Assembly: GCA_946406585.1 (NCBI GenBank)
Contig: CAMJLI010000075.1
Location: 1 to 8,933 of the forward strand
Length of the DNA stretch: 8,933 nt
Direction of reading: 5' to 3'
Source: an uncultured Prevotellaceae bacterium
GTDB lineage: Bacteria > Bacteroidota > Bacteroidia > Bacteroidales > Bacteroidaceae
Shown here piece by piece: positions 1 through 6,950 of this stretch. A model generated the notes under the pieces. It was not told where the DNA came from, made no database searches, and worked only from the letters and a program-made list of their open reading frames with translations. The position numbers and the translations under genes are program-made. Numbering within the stretch: the first letter of the stretch is position 1; the number at the start of each line of letters is the position of its first letter.

Positions 1-39
1 CAGTGCCTTGATGTGCTTGCGGATGGTTGCTCGTTTCAT
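1..39 (-). CDS. Start of a third gene downstream of tgt, possibly an LptF/LptG-type permease (partial)
   Basis: An ATG at 39-37 opens a minus-strand frame that runs off the window edge after 13 codons and reads MKRATIRKHIKAL. It begins 13 nt after the tgt stop codon, in the same direction, which fits translation as the next gene of the lon-tgt operon. The peptide is basic, as expected for the cytoplasmic N-terminus of an inner-membrane protein. In many Bacteroidales genomes, as I recall, tgt is followed by a YjgP/YjgQ (LptF/LptG) permease of the lipopolysaccharide export machinery, whose N-terminus is also short and basic. That identity rests on remembered gene order, since 13 residues cannot establish a family. 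The presence of a coding start here is moderately supported; the product name is a guess. Confidence 0.4.
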   Translation of the reverse strand, partial: MKRATIRKHIKAL

Positions 40-52
40 GCCGTCTGCTGTC

Positions 53-1180
53 TTATATGCGTCTGCCCAATTGCTCTATTATCCCTGATTTCCATGCGGT
101 GAAGTCGCCGGCGATGATATGCCGGCGGGCATCGCCCACTAGGCGCAGGTAGAAGGCCAGGTTGTGGATGCTGGCTATCTGCAAGGCGAGCAGTTCTTGC
201 GCCTTGAAGAGATGGTGCAGGTAGGCCTTGGTGTGTATACGGTCCACCTCGCATCCGTCGGGGTCGATGGGAGAGAAGTCGTCTTCCCATTTCTTGTTGC
301 GCATGTTCATCGTGCCTTCGTAGGTGAAGAGGTTGGCGTTGCGCCCATTGCGTGTGGGCATCACGCAGTCGAACATGTCCACGCCGCGCTCTATGCATTC
401 CAATATGTTTTGGGGGGTGCCCACGCCCATTAGGTATCGGGGGCGGTCTTTGGGTAGTATGCCGTTCACCACTTCCACCATCTCATACATCACCTCTGTC
501 GGCTCGCCCACGGCAAGGCCACCGATGGCATAGCCGTCGCAGCCTTTGTCGGCAACGTAGTGGGCCGACTCTGTGCGAAGGTCTTTGTATGTGCAGCCCT
601 GGACAATGGGAAACAGACTCTGGCTGTGGCCGTAGAGTGGGGCGGTCTGTTCCACTCGTTTCAGGCAGCGGTCGAGCCAGCGGTGGGTCAGCGCGAGGCT
701 TTTCTTGGCGTAGTTGTAGTCGCTGGTTCCCGGCGGACACTCATCGAAAGCCATCATGATGTCGGCGCCTATCACGCGCTGGGTGTCTATCACGTTCTCC
801 GGGGTGAAGAAGTGCTTGGAACCGTCGATGTGGGAGCGGAATTCACAACCTTCTTCACGTAGCTTGCGGATGCCGGTGAGTGAGAATACCTGAAAGCCGC
901 CAGAATCGGTGAGTATGGGGCGGTCCCACGTGTTGAAACGGTGCAGACCGCCTGCTGCTCGCAGGATGTCCAGGCCAGGGCGCAGGTAGAGGTGGTAGGT
1001 GTTGCCCAATATGATCTGGGCATGCACCTCGTCGCGCAATTCCCTGAAATGCACGCCCTTCACGCTGCCGCAAGTGCCTACTGGCATGAAGATGGGGGTC
1101 TCGATGGTTCCGTGGTCGGTGGTTATCTTTCCGGCACGGGCATCGCTATATGGGTCGGTGTGCTGTAGCTCGAAGGTCAT
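53..1180 (-). CDS. tgt: Queuine/preQ1 tRNA-ribosyltransferase (TGT), lacking most zinc ligands
   Basis: Cytoplasmic enzyme that exchanges guanine-34 in the anticodon of GUN-type tRNAs (Asp, Asn, His, Tyr) for preQ1 or queuine. The 375-residue protein is full length for the family and is a TIM-barrel TGT throughout. The TDSGGFQ motif (91-97) carries the general base Asp92. FDECPP lies at 145-150, and the substrate-pocket motif GGLAVGE at 220-226. The nucleophile Asp271 sits in MFDCVMPTRNGRN. Unusually, the C-terminal zinc site (C-x-C-x2-C ... H in the Zymomonas enzyme) is mostly missing: by spacing the four positions are Asp308, Cys310, Asp313 and His339. As I recall, Bacteroidetes TGTs commonly lack these cysteines, so this is probably a functional zinc-independent variant. 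The start is 4 nt after the lon stop codon, so the gene is almost certainly translated from the lon transcript; no separate promoter is visible. Confidence 0.96.
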   Translation of the reverse strand: MTFELQHTDPYSDARAGKITTDHGTIETPIFMPVGTCGSVKGVHFRELRDEVHAQIILGNTYHLYLRPGLDILRAAGGLHRFNTWDRPILTDSGGFQVFSLTGIRKLREEGCEFRSHIDGSKHFFTPENVIDTQRVIGADIMMAFDECPPGTSDYNYAKKSLALTHRWLDRCLKRVEQTAPLYGHSQSLFPIVQGCTYKDLRTESAHYVADKGCDGYAIGGLAVGEPTEVMYEMVEVVNGILPKDRPRYLMGVGTPQNILECIERGVDMFDCVMPTRNGRNANLFTYEGTMNMRNKKWEDDFSPIDPDGCEVDRIHTKAYLHHLFKAQELLALQIASIHNLAFYLRLVGDARRHIIAGDFTAWKSGIIEQLGRRI

Positions 1181-1184
1181 CTCA

Positions 1185-3641
1185 TTAGTTGTTGTCTTCT
1201 TCCACTTTCAGTGCCACCGGATTGTCCACCAACTCGTCGGTGAGGGCAAAGTCCCATACGTCCTTCACATTCTCCACATAATGGAATTCCACACCCTTGA
1301 GATAGATGGCTGGTATCTCGTCGATGTCTTTCTTGTTTTCCTTGCACATCACTATGTCGGTGATGCCGGCACGCTTTGCTGCAAGTATTTTCTCCTTGAT
1401 GCCGCCCACGGGGAGCACTTTGCCGCGAAGGGTTATCTCGCCGGTCATAGCGGTCTTTTGCCTCACCTTGCGCTGGGTGATGGCTGATGCTATCGAGGTG
1501 GCAATGGTGATGCCTGCCGATGGGCCGTCCTTTGGGGTGGCTCCCTCTGGCACGTGGATGTGGATGTTCCATTGGTCGAAAATGCGGTAGTCCACATGAA
1601 GGGTATCGGTATGTGCCTTCACATATTCCAATGCGATGACTGCCGACTCTTTCATCACGTCGCCAAGGTTGCCGGTGAGGGTGAGCTTCGCTCCTTTTCC
1701 CTTGCTCAGAGAGGTCTCGATGAAGAGTATCTCGCCGCCAACACTTGTCCATGCCAGTCCGGTCACCACGCCGGCATATTCGTTGCCTTGGTAGATGTCG
1801 CGGTAGAATGGGGGCTTGCCCAACAGGTCGTCGAGCTTGTCGGGGGTGATTTTGGTGTATGGCAGCTCGCCGTCGCGGGCCTTGATGTATGCCAACTTGC
1901 GAAAGGCTTTGTTCACCTGCTTCTCCAACTGCCTCACGCCGCTCTCACGGCTGTATTGCTCGATGATGCGCTCTATGGCCAACTTGGTGAAAGAGGGCTT
2001 GTCATCCAGGGTGGAAAGTCCGGTGTTCTCCAGCTCGCGGGGCACCAGGTGGCGCTTGGCTATCTCTATCTTCTCCTCAGTGATGTATCCGCTCACCTCG
2101 ATGATTTCCATGCGGTCGAGCAGGGGGCGGGGGATGGTGTTCAGGTCGTTGGCTGTGGCGATGAAGAGCACTTTCGAAAGGTCGTAGTCGATGTCGAGGT
2201 AGTTGTCGTGGAAGGCGTTGTTCTGCTCTGGGTCGAGCACTTCAAGAAGTGCGGACGCGGGGTCGCCGTTGATGGTGTGCTGGGTCACCTTGTCTATCTC
2301 GTCAAGGATGAATACTGGGTTCGACGAACCGGCCTTCTGTATGCTTTTGATGATGCGGCCGGGCATGGCTCCCACGTAGGTGCGACGGTGACCGCGAATC
2401 TCCGACTCGTCGTGGAGGCCGCCCAATGATATGCGAACATATTTGCGCTTCATGGCTGACGCTATGCTCTTGCCAAGGCTGGTCTTGCCTACGCCGGGAG
2501 GGCCATAGAGGCAGATGATGGGGGATTTCAGGTCGCCGCGTAGCGAGAGCACGGCGATGTGCTCCAAGATGCGCTCCTTCACCTTCTCCATGCCGTAGTG
2601 GTCGCGGTTGAGTATGCGCTCGGCACGCTTCAGGTTCATGTCGTCGATGGTGTATTCGCCCCATGGCAGGCCCACCATCGTCTGAAGGTAGTTTATCTGG
2701 ATGCTGTAGTCGGGACTCTGGGGGTTGAGCGTGTCGAGCTTGTCAAGCTCTTTGTAGAACACCTTCTCCACATCGTCGCTCCATTTCTTGTTCGATGCTT
2801 GCTCTATCAGCTCCAGCCGCTCGGGGGAGCCTTCGCCGTTGCCAAGCTCTTCCTTGATGTTCTTTATCTGCTGTTGAAGGAAGTATTCGCGCTGCTGCTC
2901 GTCGATGTCTTCACGCGTGCGGATGCGGATGTTCTGCTTCAACTCCACAAGCTGCATTTCCTTGTGAATGACTTTCAACAATGCAAACACACGCTCCTTG
3001 GTGGAAGGGCAACGGAGCAGCTCTATCTTGTCGTTGATGCCGAATGGCATGTTCGAACTGACGAAATTCACGGTCACCACATTGTTGGTCATGTTGGTGA
3101 GTGCAAATTGTGACTCGTCGGGGATGTCGTCGTTCTTCTTGATGAACTCGATGGAGATGCTGCGCAGGTCTTCCACCGCAGCCTTGAATTCTGTATCGTC
3201 GTGTTGTGGCAGCAGCTCTTGCTCTGGCTGGGTAAGCCCAGTGAGGTAGGGGCGAGTGCGCTTGATGCCAAGCAGCTTGCACTTGCCCAACCCTTGTACG
3301 ATGGCTGTCAGGTTGCCACCGGTTCCTGGCATTTCCAGAACGCGGATGATTTTGGCGTATACGCCGATGTCGTAAAGGTCGGATGCCGAAGGACTGTCTA
3401 TGGATGGGTCTTTCTGGCAGAATATTGCTATTACTTCATTGGGGGAGTCGTGAAGCTTCTTTACGAGGCTTATGCTCGAGGGACGACCCACAAGCACCGG
3501 CGATATCACACCTGGAAACATCACCATGTTGCGGGTGGCGAGAATGGGTATTTCACCATTTACGTCAACTTCGAACAGCTGGCGGATGTCTCCTTCGTAA
3601 TCCGCTATCATTTGGAATGCACTTGGTTGTTCTCTATCCAT
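1185..3641 (-). CDS. lon: ATP-dependent Lon protease
   Basis: Cytoplasmic AAA+ serine protease that degrades misfolded and selected regulatory proteins. From the ATG at 3641 the protein has 818 residues, normal for Bacteroidetes Lon. Domains in order are the LonA N-terminal substrate-binding domain (about 32-235), a coiled linker (about 240-310), the AAA+ module with Walker A GPPGVGKT (380-387) and Walker B FILDEID (444-450), and the protease domain with the catalytic serine in PKDGPSAG (Ser708) and catalytic Lys751 in KILAAKRAG. The Ser-Lys spacing of 43 matches E. coli S679/K722. The frame can be extended five codons to a TTG at 3656. I prefer the ATG because a -7 promoter box at 3669-3677 would place the transcript start near 3662, leaving a short A-rich leader that fits the ATG. 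First gene of an operon with tgt, whose start follows the lon stop by 4 nt. No heat-shock-type operator is obvious upstream. Confidence 0.97.
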   Translation of the reverse strand: MDREQPSAFQMIADYEGDIRQLFEVDVNGEIPILATRNMVMFPGVISPVLVGRPSSISLVKKLHDSPNEVIAIFCQKDPSIDSPSASDLYDIGVYAKIIRVLEMPGTGGNLTAIVQGLGKCKLLGIKRTRPYLTGLTQPEQELLPQHDDTEFKAAVEDLRSISIEFIKKNDDIPDESQFALTNMTNNVVTVNFVSSNMPFGINDKIELLRCPSTKERVFALLKVIHKEMQLVELKQNIRIRTREDIDEQQREYFLQQQIKNIKEELGNGEGSPERLELIEQASNKKWSDDVEKVFYKELDKLDTLNPQSPDYSIQINYLQTMVGLPWGEYTIDDMNLKRAERILNRDHYGMEKVKERILEHIAVLSLRGDLKSPIICLYGPPGVGKTSLGKSIASAMKRKYVRISLGGLHDESEIRGHRRTYVGAMPGRIIKSIQKAGSSNPVFILDEIDKVTQHTINGDPASALLEVLDPEQNNAFHDNYLDIDYDLSKVLFIATANDLNTIPRPLLDRMEIIEVSGYITEEKIEIAKRHLVPRELENTGLSTLDDKPSFTKLAIERIIEQYSRESGVRQLEKQVNKAFRKLAYIKARDGELPYTKITPDKLDDLLGKPPFYRDIYQGNEYAGVVTGLAWTSVGGEILFIETSLSKGKGAKLTLTGNLGDVMKESAVIALEYVKAHTDTLHVDYRIFDQWNIHIHVPEGATPKDGPSAGITIATSIASAITQRKVRQKTAMTGEITLRGKVLPVGGIKEKILAAKRAGITDIVMCKENKKDIDEIPAIYLKGVEFHYVENVKDVWDFALTDELVDNPVALKVEEDNN

Positions 3642-3668
3642 ATTTTTTAGTGTCAATTCAAATCAGCA

Positions 3669-3677
3669 GCAAAGGTA
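3669..3677 (-). promoter_or_regulatory. Putative lon-tgt promoter (-7 box)
   Basis: On the minus strand the sequence TACCTTTGC matches the Bacteroidetes sigma-ABfr -7 consensus TAnnTTTGC. It lies about 28 bp upstream of the lon ATG, implying a 5' leader of roughly 20 nt. I see no good TTTG -33 element at the expected 19-21 bp spacing, only a T-rich run closer in, so the call rests on the -7 box and position. Confidence 0.55.
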
Positions 3678-3695
3678 GTGCAAAAAAATGATTAT

Positions 3696-3729
3696 TTTGT
3701 GTGATTGATACCTTTTTTGATTAATTTTG
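3696..3729 (+). promoter_or_regulatory. Putative promoter of the tRNA methyltransferase gene (TTTG-N22-TAATTTTG)
   Basis: The plus strand has TTTG at 3696-3699 and TAATTTTG (followed by C) at 3722-3729, a good match to the Bacteroidetes -33/-7 pair TTTG ... TAnnTTTG. The spacer is 22 bp, slightly longer than the usual 19-21. The predicted transcript start near 3736 leaves a leader of about 15 nt before the ATG at 3751. It sits back to back with the lon promoter in a 109-bp divergent region. Confidence 0.65.
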
Positions 3730-3750
3730 CATAGTTGATAAAAAATATTT

Positions 3751-4461
3751 ATGCCTAACACGTTTTTCAGATTTCGAAGGTTTGTCGTTCATCAGGAGAG
3801 GTGCGCCATGAAGGTGGGTACCGATGGCGTGCTGATTGGTGCCTGGGCGAGGGGGGGTGAAAGGGTGCTCGACATAGGCACCGGTACGGGTCTTGTGGCG
3901 TTGATGATGGCTCAGAGATATCAGCAGGCGCGCATAGATGCTGTCGATATCGACCCTGAGTGCTGCTTGCAAGCCGTGGAGAATGTGGCTGGTTCTCCAT
4001 TCTCTGATAGGGTGGAGGTGTTCTGCTCGCCTGTGCAGACCTTCGCTAATGGTGACGGGAGAAATGGACTCTATGATGCCGTGGTGAGCAATCCTCCTTT
4101 TTTCGACAATGCTCTCAAGGCTCCTGATTCATCGCGGAGGATGGCTCGACACACCGACTCGTTGCCTTTTTCCGAATTGTTCAAAGCTGTCAGTTTGGTG
4201 ATGGCTCCTATGGGGGAGTTCTCGGCCATCATACCGTTTGACTACAGGCCTGTATTTGAAAGGGAGGCTGCAGCTGCTGGACTATTCCTTGCAAGGTCGT
4301 GTGCTGTGAAAACCACTCCGTCCAAAAGACCAAAGAGGTACTTGCTGGCTTTCCGAAAGCAGCCTGCCGATACAGTGGAGTTGGATGAGGAGGTGCTCGA
4401 GGTGTCGCCGGGGTGCAGGTCTGCTTGGTACGTACAACTCACATCTGATTTTTATCTGTAG
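3751..4461 (+). CDS. trmN6: tRNA1(Val) (adenine-37-N6)-methyltransferase
   Basis: SAM-dependent methyltransferase that by homology to E. coli YfiC/TrmN6 makes m6A at position 37 of tRNA1(Val). The 236-residue protein is normal size. It opens with the characteristic FRFRRFVVHQERCAMKVGTD (6-25) region. SAM motif I is VLDIGTGTG (39-47), an acidic residue after the second strand lies in AVDIDPE (64-70), and the catalytic N6-adenine motif NPPFF is at 114-118. The start codon is well placed about 15 nt after the predicted transcript start; upstream sequence is A/T-rich with no strong Shine-Dalgarno, as is usual in this phylum. The gene is divergent from lon and converges on the lipid kinase with only 11 bp between stops and no visible terminator. 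Family assignment is strong; substrate specificity is from homology. Confidence 0.9.
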   Translation: MPNTFFRFRRFVVHQERCAMKVGTDGVLIGAWARGGERVLDIGTGTGLVALMMAQRYQQARIDAVDIDPECCLQAVENVAGSPFSDRVEVFCSPVQTFANGDGRNGLYDAVVSNPPFFDNALKAPDSSRRMARHTDSLPFSELFKAVSLVMAPMGEFSAIIPFDYRPVFEREAAAAGLFLARSCAVKTTPSKRPKRYLLAFRKQPADTVELDEEVLEVSPGCRSAWYVQLTSDFYL

Positions 4462-4472
4462 GGTGGGGGAGG

Positions 4473-5498
4473 TCAGCGGGTCAGCCGACGCCAGAGCTTC
4501 TTGTTGAACGCCATCATGTTCCTGCCGCTTCTATGCAAGTTGCTGTTCATGTCGCTGAAGTCGTTGAGTAGCTCGCTAACGGCACTTTGAACAATGTTGG
4601 GGGTCAACTTGCCCAGGTCTTCCGCTTTTTGGTTGCATACCATGCGTATGCCTTTCTCTTTAACTGCTATTTCTATTTCCTTGCCCATTATAATGGGGTC
4701 GCCATCAAAATGCACCGGACCTTCTTTCGGACGCCTTATGAGCACTTTCTTTGCCTTGAAGGTCTTCACCTTGCTGCTTTTGCCCAATGTCTTGTTCATT
4801 AGGTCGAAACTCACCTGGGGGGCGTCAAGAATGCCGAATGGCTCCATTACGATGATGTCTAGAAAACCATCGCTCATAGAGGCCTGGGGGGCTATGTAGG
4901 CATTGTTGCCATATTGGGAGGCATTGGCACATGTGATGAGGTATGCCTTGTAACGGTGTGCGCCTGTCTCGTCTTCTATGATGTATGTCTGGGGCTTGTA
5001 GCGTAATCCTTCGTGCAGCACCTCTTCCATGTATTTCAACGGGCCGCGCTTCTTCACCTCTGAGAATTTCTGGCTTATGAACGCATCGAAACCTAGTCCG
5101 CAGGTGCAAAAGAATGGATGGCCGTTGATGGTGCAGTAGTCCATGTCATGGGTATGGAAGGCATTCAGAATCTCTATCGACTTGCGTATGTTGATGGGAA
5201 TGGACAAGTGGCGGGCAAGACCATTGCCCGAACCGCATGGCATCAGAGCCATGGCTGTGGCACTGCCTATCAAACCGCAACCCACCTCGTTGATGGTGCC
5301 GTCACCGCCTACTGCCACTACAACGTCATATCCTTCCTCGCTGGCTTCGCGAGCTATTTCTGTGGCATGGCCGGCTCGCTCTGTATACCTTATTTTATAT
5401 TCAAACTTTTCCTTGTCGATATGCTCGTCTATCAACTTCGCAAATCCTGACTTCTTTATGGAGCCGGAAATGGGATTCATGATGAACAATGACTTCAT
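4473..5498 (-). CDS. Diacylglycerol-kinase-family lipid kinase (YegS/BmrU type)
   Basis: Soluble lipid kinase of the DAG kinase catalytic superfamily, which also contains sphingosine and ceramide kinases. From the ATG at 5498 it has 341 residues. Visible motifs are the N-terminal strand SLFIMNPISG (3-12), the nucleotide-binding GGDGTINEV (64-72), PCGSGNGLARHL (87-98), and the C-terminal HFDGDP (263-268), where family members keep catalytic or metal-binding acidic residues. The frame extends upstream to an ATG at 5534, but the predicted -7 box at 5531-5539 overlaps that codon and the protein family begins at the downstream ATG, so 5498 is chosen. There is no signal peptide or membrane span. 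The gene is divergent from serine palmitoyltransferase, which hints at a sphingoid-base or ceramide substrate; that is an inference, and diacylglycerol remains equally plausible. Its C-terminus (about 300-341) is an extra helical, basic tail with no motif I recognise. Confidence 0.9.
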   Translation of the reverse strand: MKSLFIMNPISGSIKKSGFAKLIDEHIDKEKFEYKIRYTERAGHATEIAREASEEGYDVVVAVGGDGTINEVGCGLIGSATAMALMPCGSGNGLARHLSIPINIRKSIEILNAFHTHDMDYCTINGHPFFCTCGLGFDAFISQKFSEVKKRGPLKYMEEVLHEGLRYKPQTYIIEDETGAHRYKAYLITCANASQYGNNAYIAPQASMSDGFLDIIVMEPFGILDAPQVSFDLMNKTLGKSSKVKTFKAKKVLIRRPKEGPVHFDGDPIIMGKEIEIAVKEKGIRMVCNQKAEDLGKLTPNIVQSAVSELLNDFSDMNSNLHRSGRNMMAFNKKLWRRLTR

Positions 5499-5530
5499 AT
5501 AACTTTTTTTCGTTCTACTTTCAAAGCGCT

Positions 5531-5539
5531 GCAAAATTA
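5531..5539 (-). promoter_or_regulatory. Putative promoter of the lipid kinase gene (-7 box)
   Basis: Minus-strand TAATTTTGC matches the Bacteroidetes -7 consensus and is identical to the box upstream of trmN6. It is 33 bp upstream of the preferred ATG. No convincing TTTG is seen at -33, so strength is uncertain. Confidence 0.5.
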
Positions 5540-5633
5540 AGAATAATCAGTCATTATGATGTCATTTGTACCCTTTTTTTTGATATAAAGCATTTTCTTT
5601 TGAAAAAATGTGGGAATAATAGGCTTTTTTTAC

Positions 5634-5642
5634 TAACTTTGC
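5634..5642 (+). promoter_or_regulatory. Putative promoter of spt (-7 box)
   Basis: Plus-strand TAACTTTGC matches TAnnTTTGC. At the expected -33 position there is only a TGTGG stretch (about 5609-5613), a weak fit. A transcript starting near 5650 would carry a leader of about 110 nt before the spt start codon, far longer than the 15-35 nt leaders inferred for lon, trmN6 and the lipid kinase. Confidence 0.55.
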
Positions 5643-5659
5643 AGCCTAATTAGAAAATT

Positions 5660-5758
5660 TTAAGTAGGTGTCTTGAAATTTACGATGGTATCCAAAGAAC
5701 ATAAAAGACCCTCGTGCGCCTACTTGATAAATATGTTTAATATTTGAATACCTACTTA
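5660..5758 (+). promoter_or_regulatory. Candidate regulatory leader of spt with two mutually exclusive stems
   Basis: One arm at 5660-5671 (core AAGTAGG, 5662-5668) can pair with either of two downstream CCTACTT copies. Pairing with 5717-5727 gives 11 bp with two G-U wobbles and a loop of 46 nt. Pairing with 5748-5758 gives 11 bp with one G-U wobble. The second partner ends 2 nt before the spt ATG, so that fold would hide the ribosome-binding region. The two CCTACTT copies lie 32 bp apart and are part of a longer imperfect direct repeat (CCTACTTGATAA against CCTACTTATAA). I do not recognise this as a known riboswitch; it could equally be a protein-binding repeat. The complementarity is visible in the sequence, while the regulatory role is inferred. 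Confidence 0.4.
5685..5747 (+). CDS. Possible 20-residue leader peptide upstream of spt
   Basis: An ATG at 5685 opens a 20-codon frame ending in TGA at 5745-5747, 13 nt before the spt start. It begins MVSKEHKRPS and continues with Cys-Ala-Tyr-Leu-Ile at codons 11-15, exactly where the first CCTACTT pairing arm lies. The stop codon directly abuts the second pairing arm (5748-5758). This layout would let ribosomes influence the leader fold. There is no clear ribosome-binding site and short frames arise by chance, so evidence for translation is weak. Confidence 0.2.
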   Translation: MVSKEHKRPSCAYLINMFNI

Positions 5759-5760
5759 TA

Positions 5761-6948
5761 ATGGGACTATTGCAAGAAAGGTTCAAAAGCTATCGTGAAC
5801 CTCAGAAATTCATGGAAATGGGTGTTTATCCTTATTTCAGGTCAATTTCTGGAAAACAAGGCACTGAGGTCGAAATGGAAGGCAAAAAGGTGTTGATGTT
5901 CGGCTCGAACGCTTATACCGGACTGACAGGAGACCAAAGGATTATTGATGCTGCAAAGGAGGCACTCGACAAATATGGGTCTGGATGTGCCGGAAGCCGG
6001 TTCTTGAACGGAACAGTGGACCTGCATGTCCAACTCGAAAAGGAACTTGCCGAATTTGAGCGAAAAGACGACGCACTTTGTTTCTCCACTGGATTCTTTG
6101 TTAACTCTGGTGTGCTTGCAGTAATCTGTGGTAGGGAGGACTATATCATTTGTGACGAGAGAGACCACGCAAGTATCGTGGATGGCAGAAGATTGTCGTT
6201 TGCAAAACAACTGAAGTTCAAGCATAACGACATGGAAGACCTCGAAAAGCAATTGCAAAAATGTGAACCCAACGCAATTAAGTTAATTGTGGTGGACGGG
6301 GTGTTCTCAATGGAGGGAGACTTGGCAAACCTGCCTGAAATCGTAAGGCTCAAGAAAAAATACAACGCTTCCATAATGGTTGACGAGGCTCATGGCATCG
6401 GTGTCTTCGGAGACGAGGGACGTGGTGTGTGCGACCATTTCGGCGTAATCGACGATGTGGACATCATAATGGGTACTTTCTCGAAAAGCTTGGCTAGCAT
6501 AGGTGGTTTCGTGGCTGCTGATGCTGATACCATCAATTACCTGAGACATACTTGCCGTACTTATATCTTCAGCGCTTCAAACACTCCTGCTGCCACTGCT
6601 GCAGCACGTGAGGCTCTCCATATCATCAGAAAAGAACCTGAAAGAAGGGCAAAGTTGTGGGAAACTACCAACTATGCGCTCAAGAGATTCCGTGAGGAAG
6701 GGTTTGAAATAGGGGATACTGAAAGTCCTATCATCCCTCTGTATGTAAGGGATGTTGACAAAACCTTCATTGTAACCAAACTTGCTTTCGACAATGGAGT
6801 GTTCATCAATCCTGTCATACCACCAGCTTGTGCCCCACAGGACACGCTCGTAAGGTTTGCTCTGATGGCTACCCATACCATCGATCAGGTGGAAAAGGGT
6901 GTTCAGGTGCTCAAGAAAGTATTTGTAGATCAGAACATCATCAAATAG
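5761..6948 (+). CDS. spt: Serine palmitoyltransferase
   Basis: PLP-dependent alpha-oxoamine synthase that condenses L-serine with a long-chain acyl-CoA to 3-ketosphinganine, the first step of sphingolipid synthesis, which Bacteroidales carry out. The 395-residue protein has the expected family layout: FGSNAYTGL (47-55), YGSGCAGSRFLNGT (72-85), RDHASIVDG with the cofactor-stacking His136, VDEAHGIGVFG with Asp208 and His211, and the PLP Schiff-base lysine Lys242 in GTFSKSLASIGGF. Spacing of His136, Asp208, His211 and Lys242 (72, 3, 31) matches Sphingomonas SPT (159, 231, 234, 265). The whole sequence closely resembles the Bacteroides thetaiotaomicron enzyme as I remember it. Close relatives KBL (2-amino-3-ketobutyrate ligase) and BioF share the fold, but the Bacteroidetes-type N-terminus (MGLLQERF ... 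GVYPYF) favours SPT. The promoter is about 120 bp upstream and the long leader may be regulatory. No membrane segment is seen. Confidence 0.9.
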   Translation: MGLLQERFKSYREPQKFMEMGVYPYFRSISGKQGTEVEMEGKKVLMFGSNAYTGLTGDQRIIDAAKEALDKYGSGCAGSRFLNGTVDLHVQLEKELAEFERKDDALCFSTGFFVNSGVLAVICGREDYIICDERDHASIVDGRRLSFAKQLKFKHNDMEDLEKQLQKCEPNAIKLIVVDGVFSMEGDLANLPEIVRLKKKYNASIMVDEAHGIGVFGDEGRGVCDHFGVIDDVDIIMGTFSKSLASIGGFVAADADTINYLRHTCRTYIFSASNTPAATAAAREALHIIRKEPERRAKLWETTNYALKRFREEGFEIGDTESPIIPLYVRDVDKTFIVTKLAFDNGVFINPVIPPACAPQDTLVRFALMATHTIDQVEKGVQVLKKVFVDQNIIK

Positions 6949-6950
6949 TT

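Noticed and set aside
1554..2429. A 291-codon plus-strand open frame opposite lon
   Set aside because: It is antisense to a highly conserved part of Lon, has low-complexity Val/Leu-rich composition, and no start context; it is a shadow of the lon codon pattern.
3642..3656. TTG start giving an 823-residue Lon
   Set aside because: A better ATG lies five codons downstream at 3641, with a short leader from the predicted promoter.
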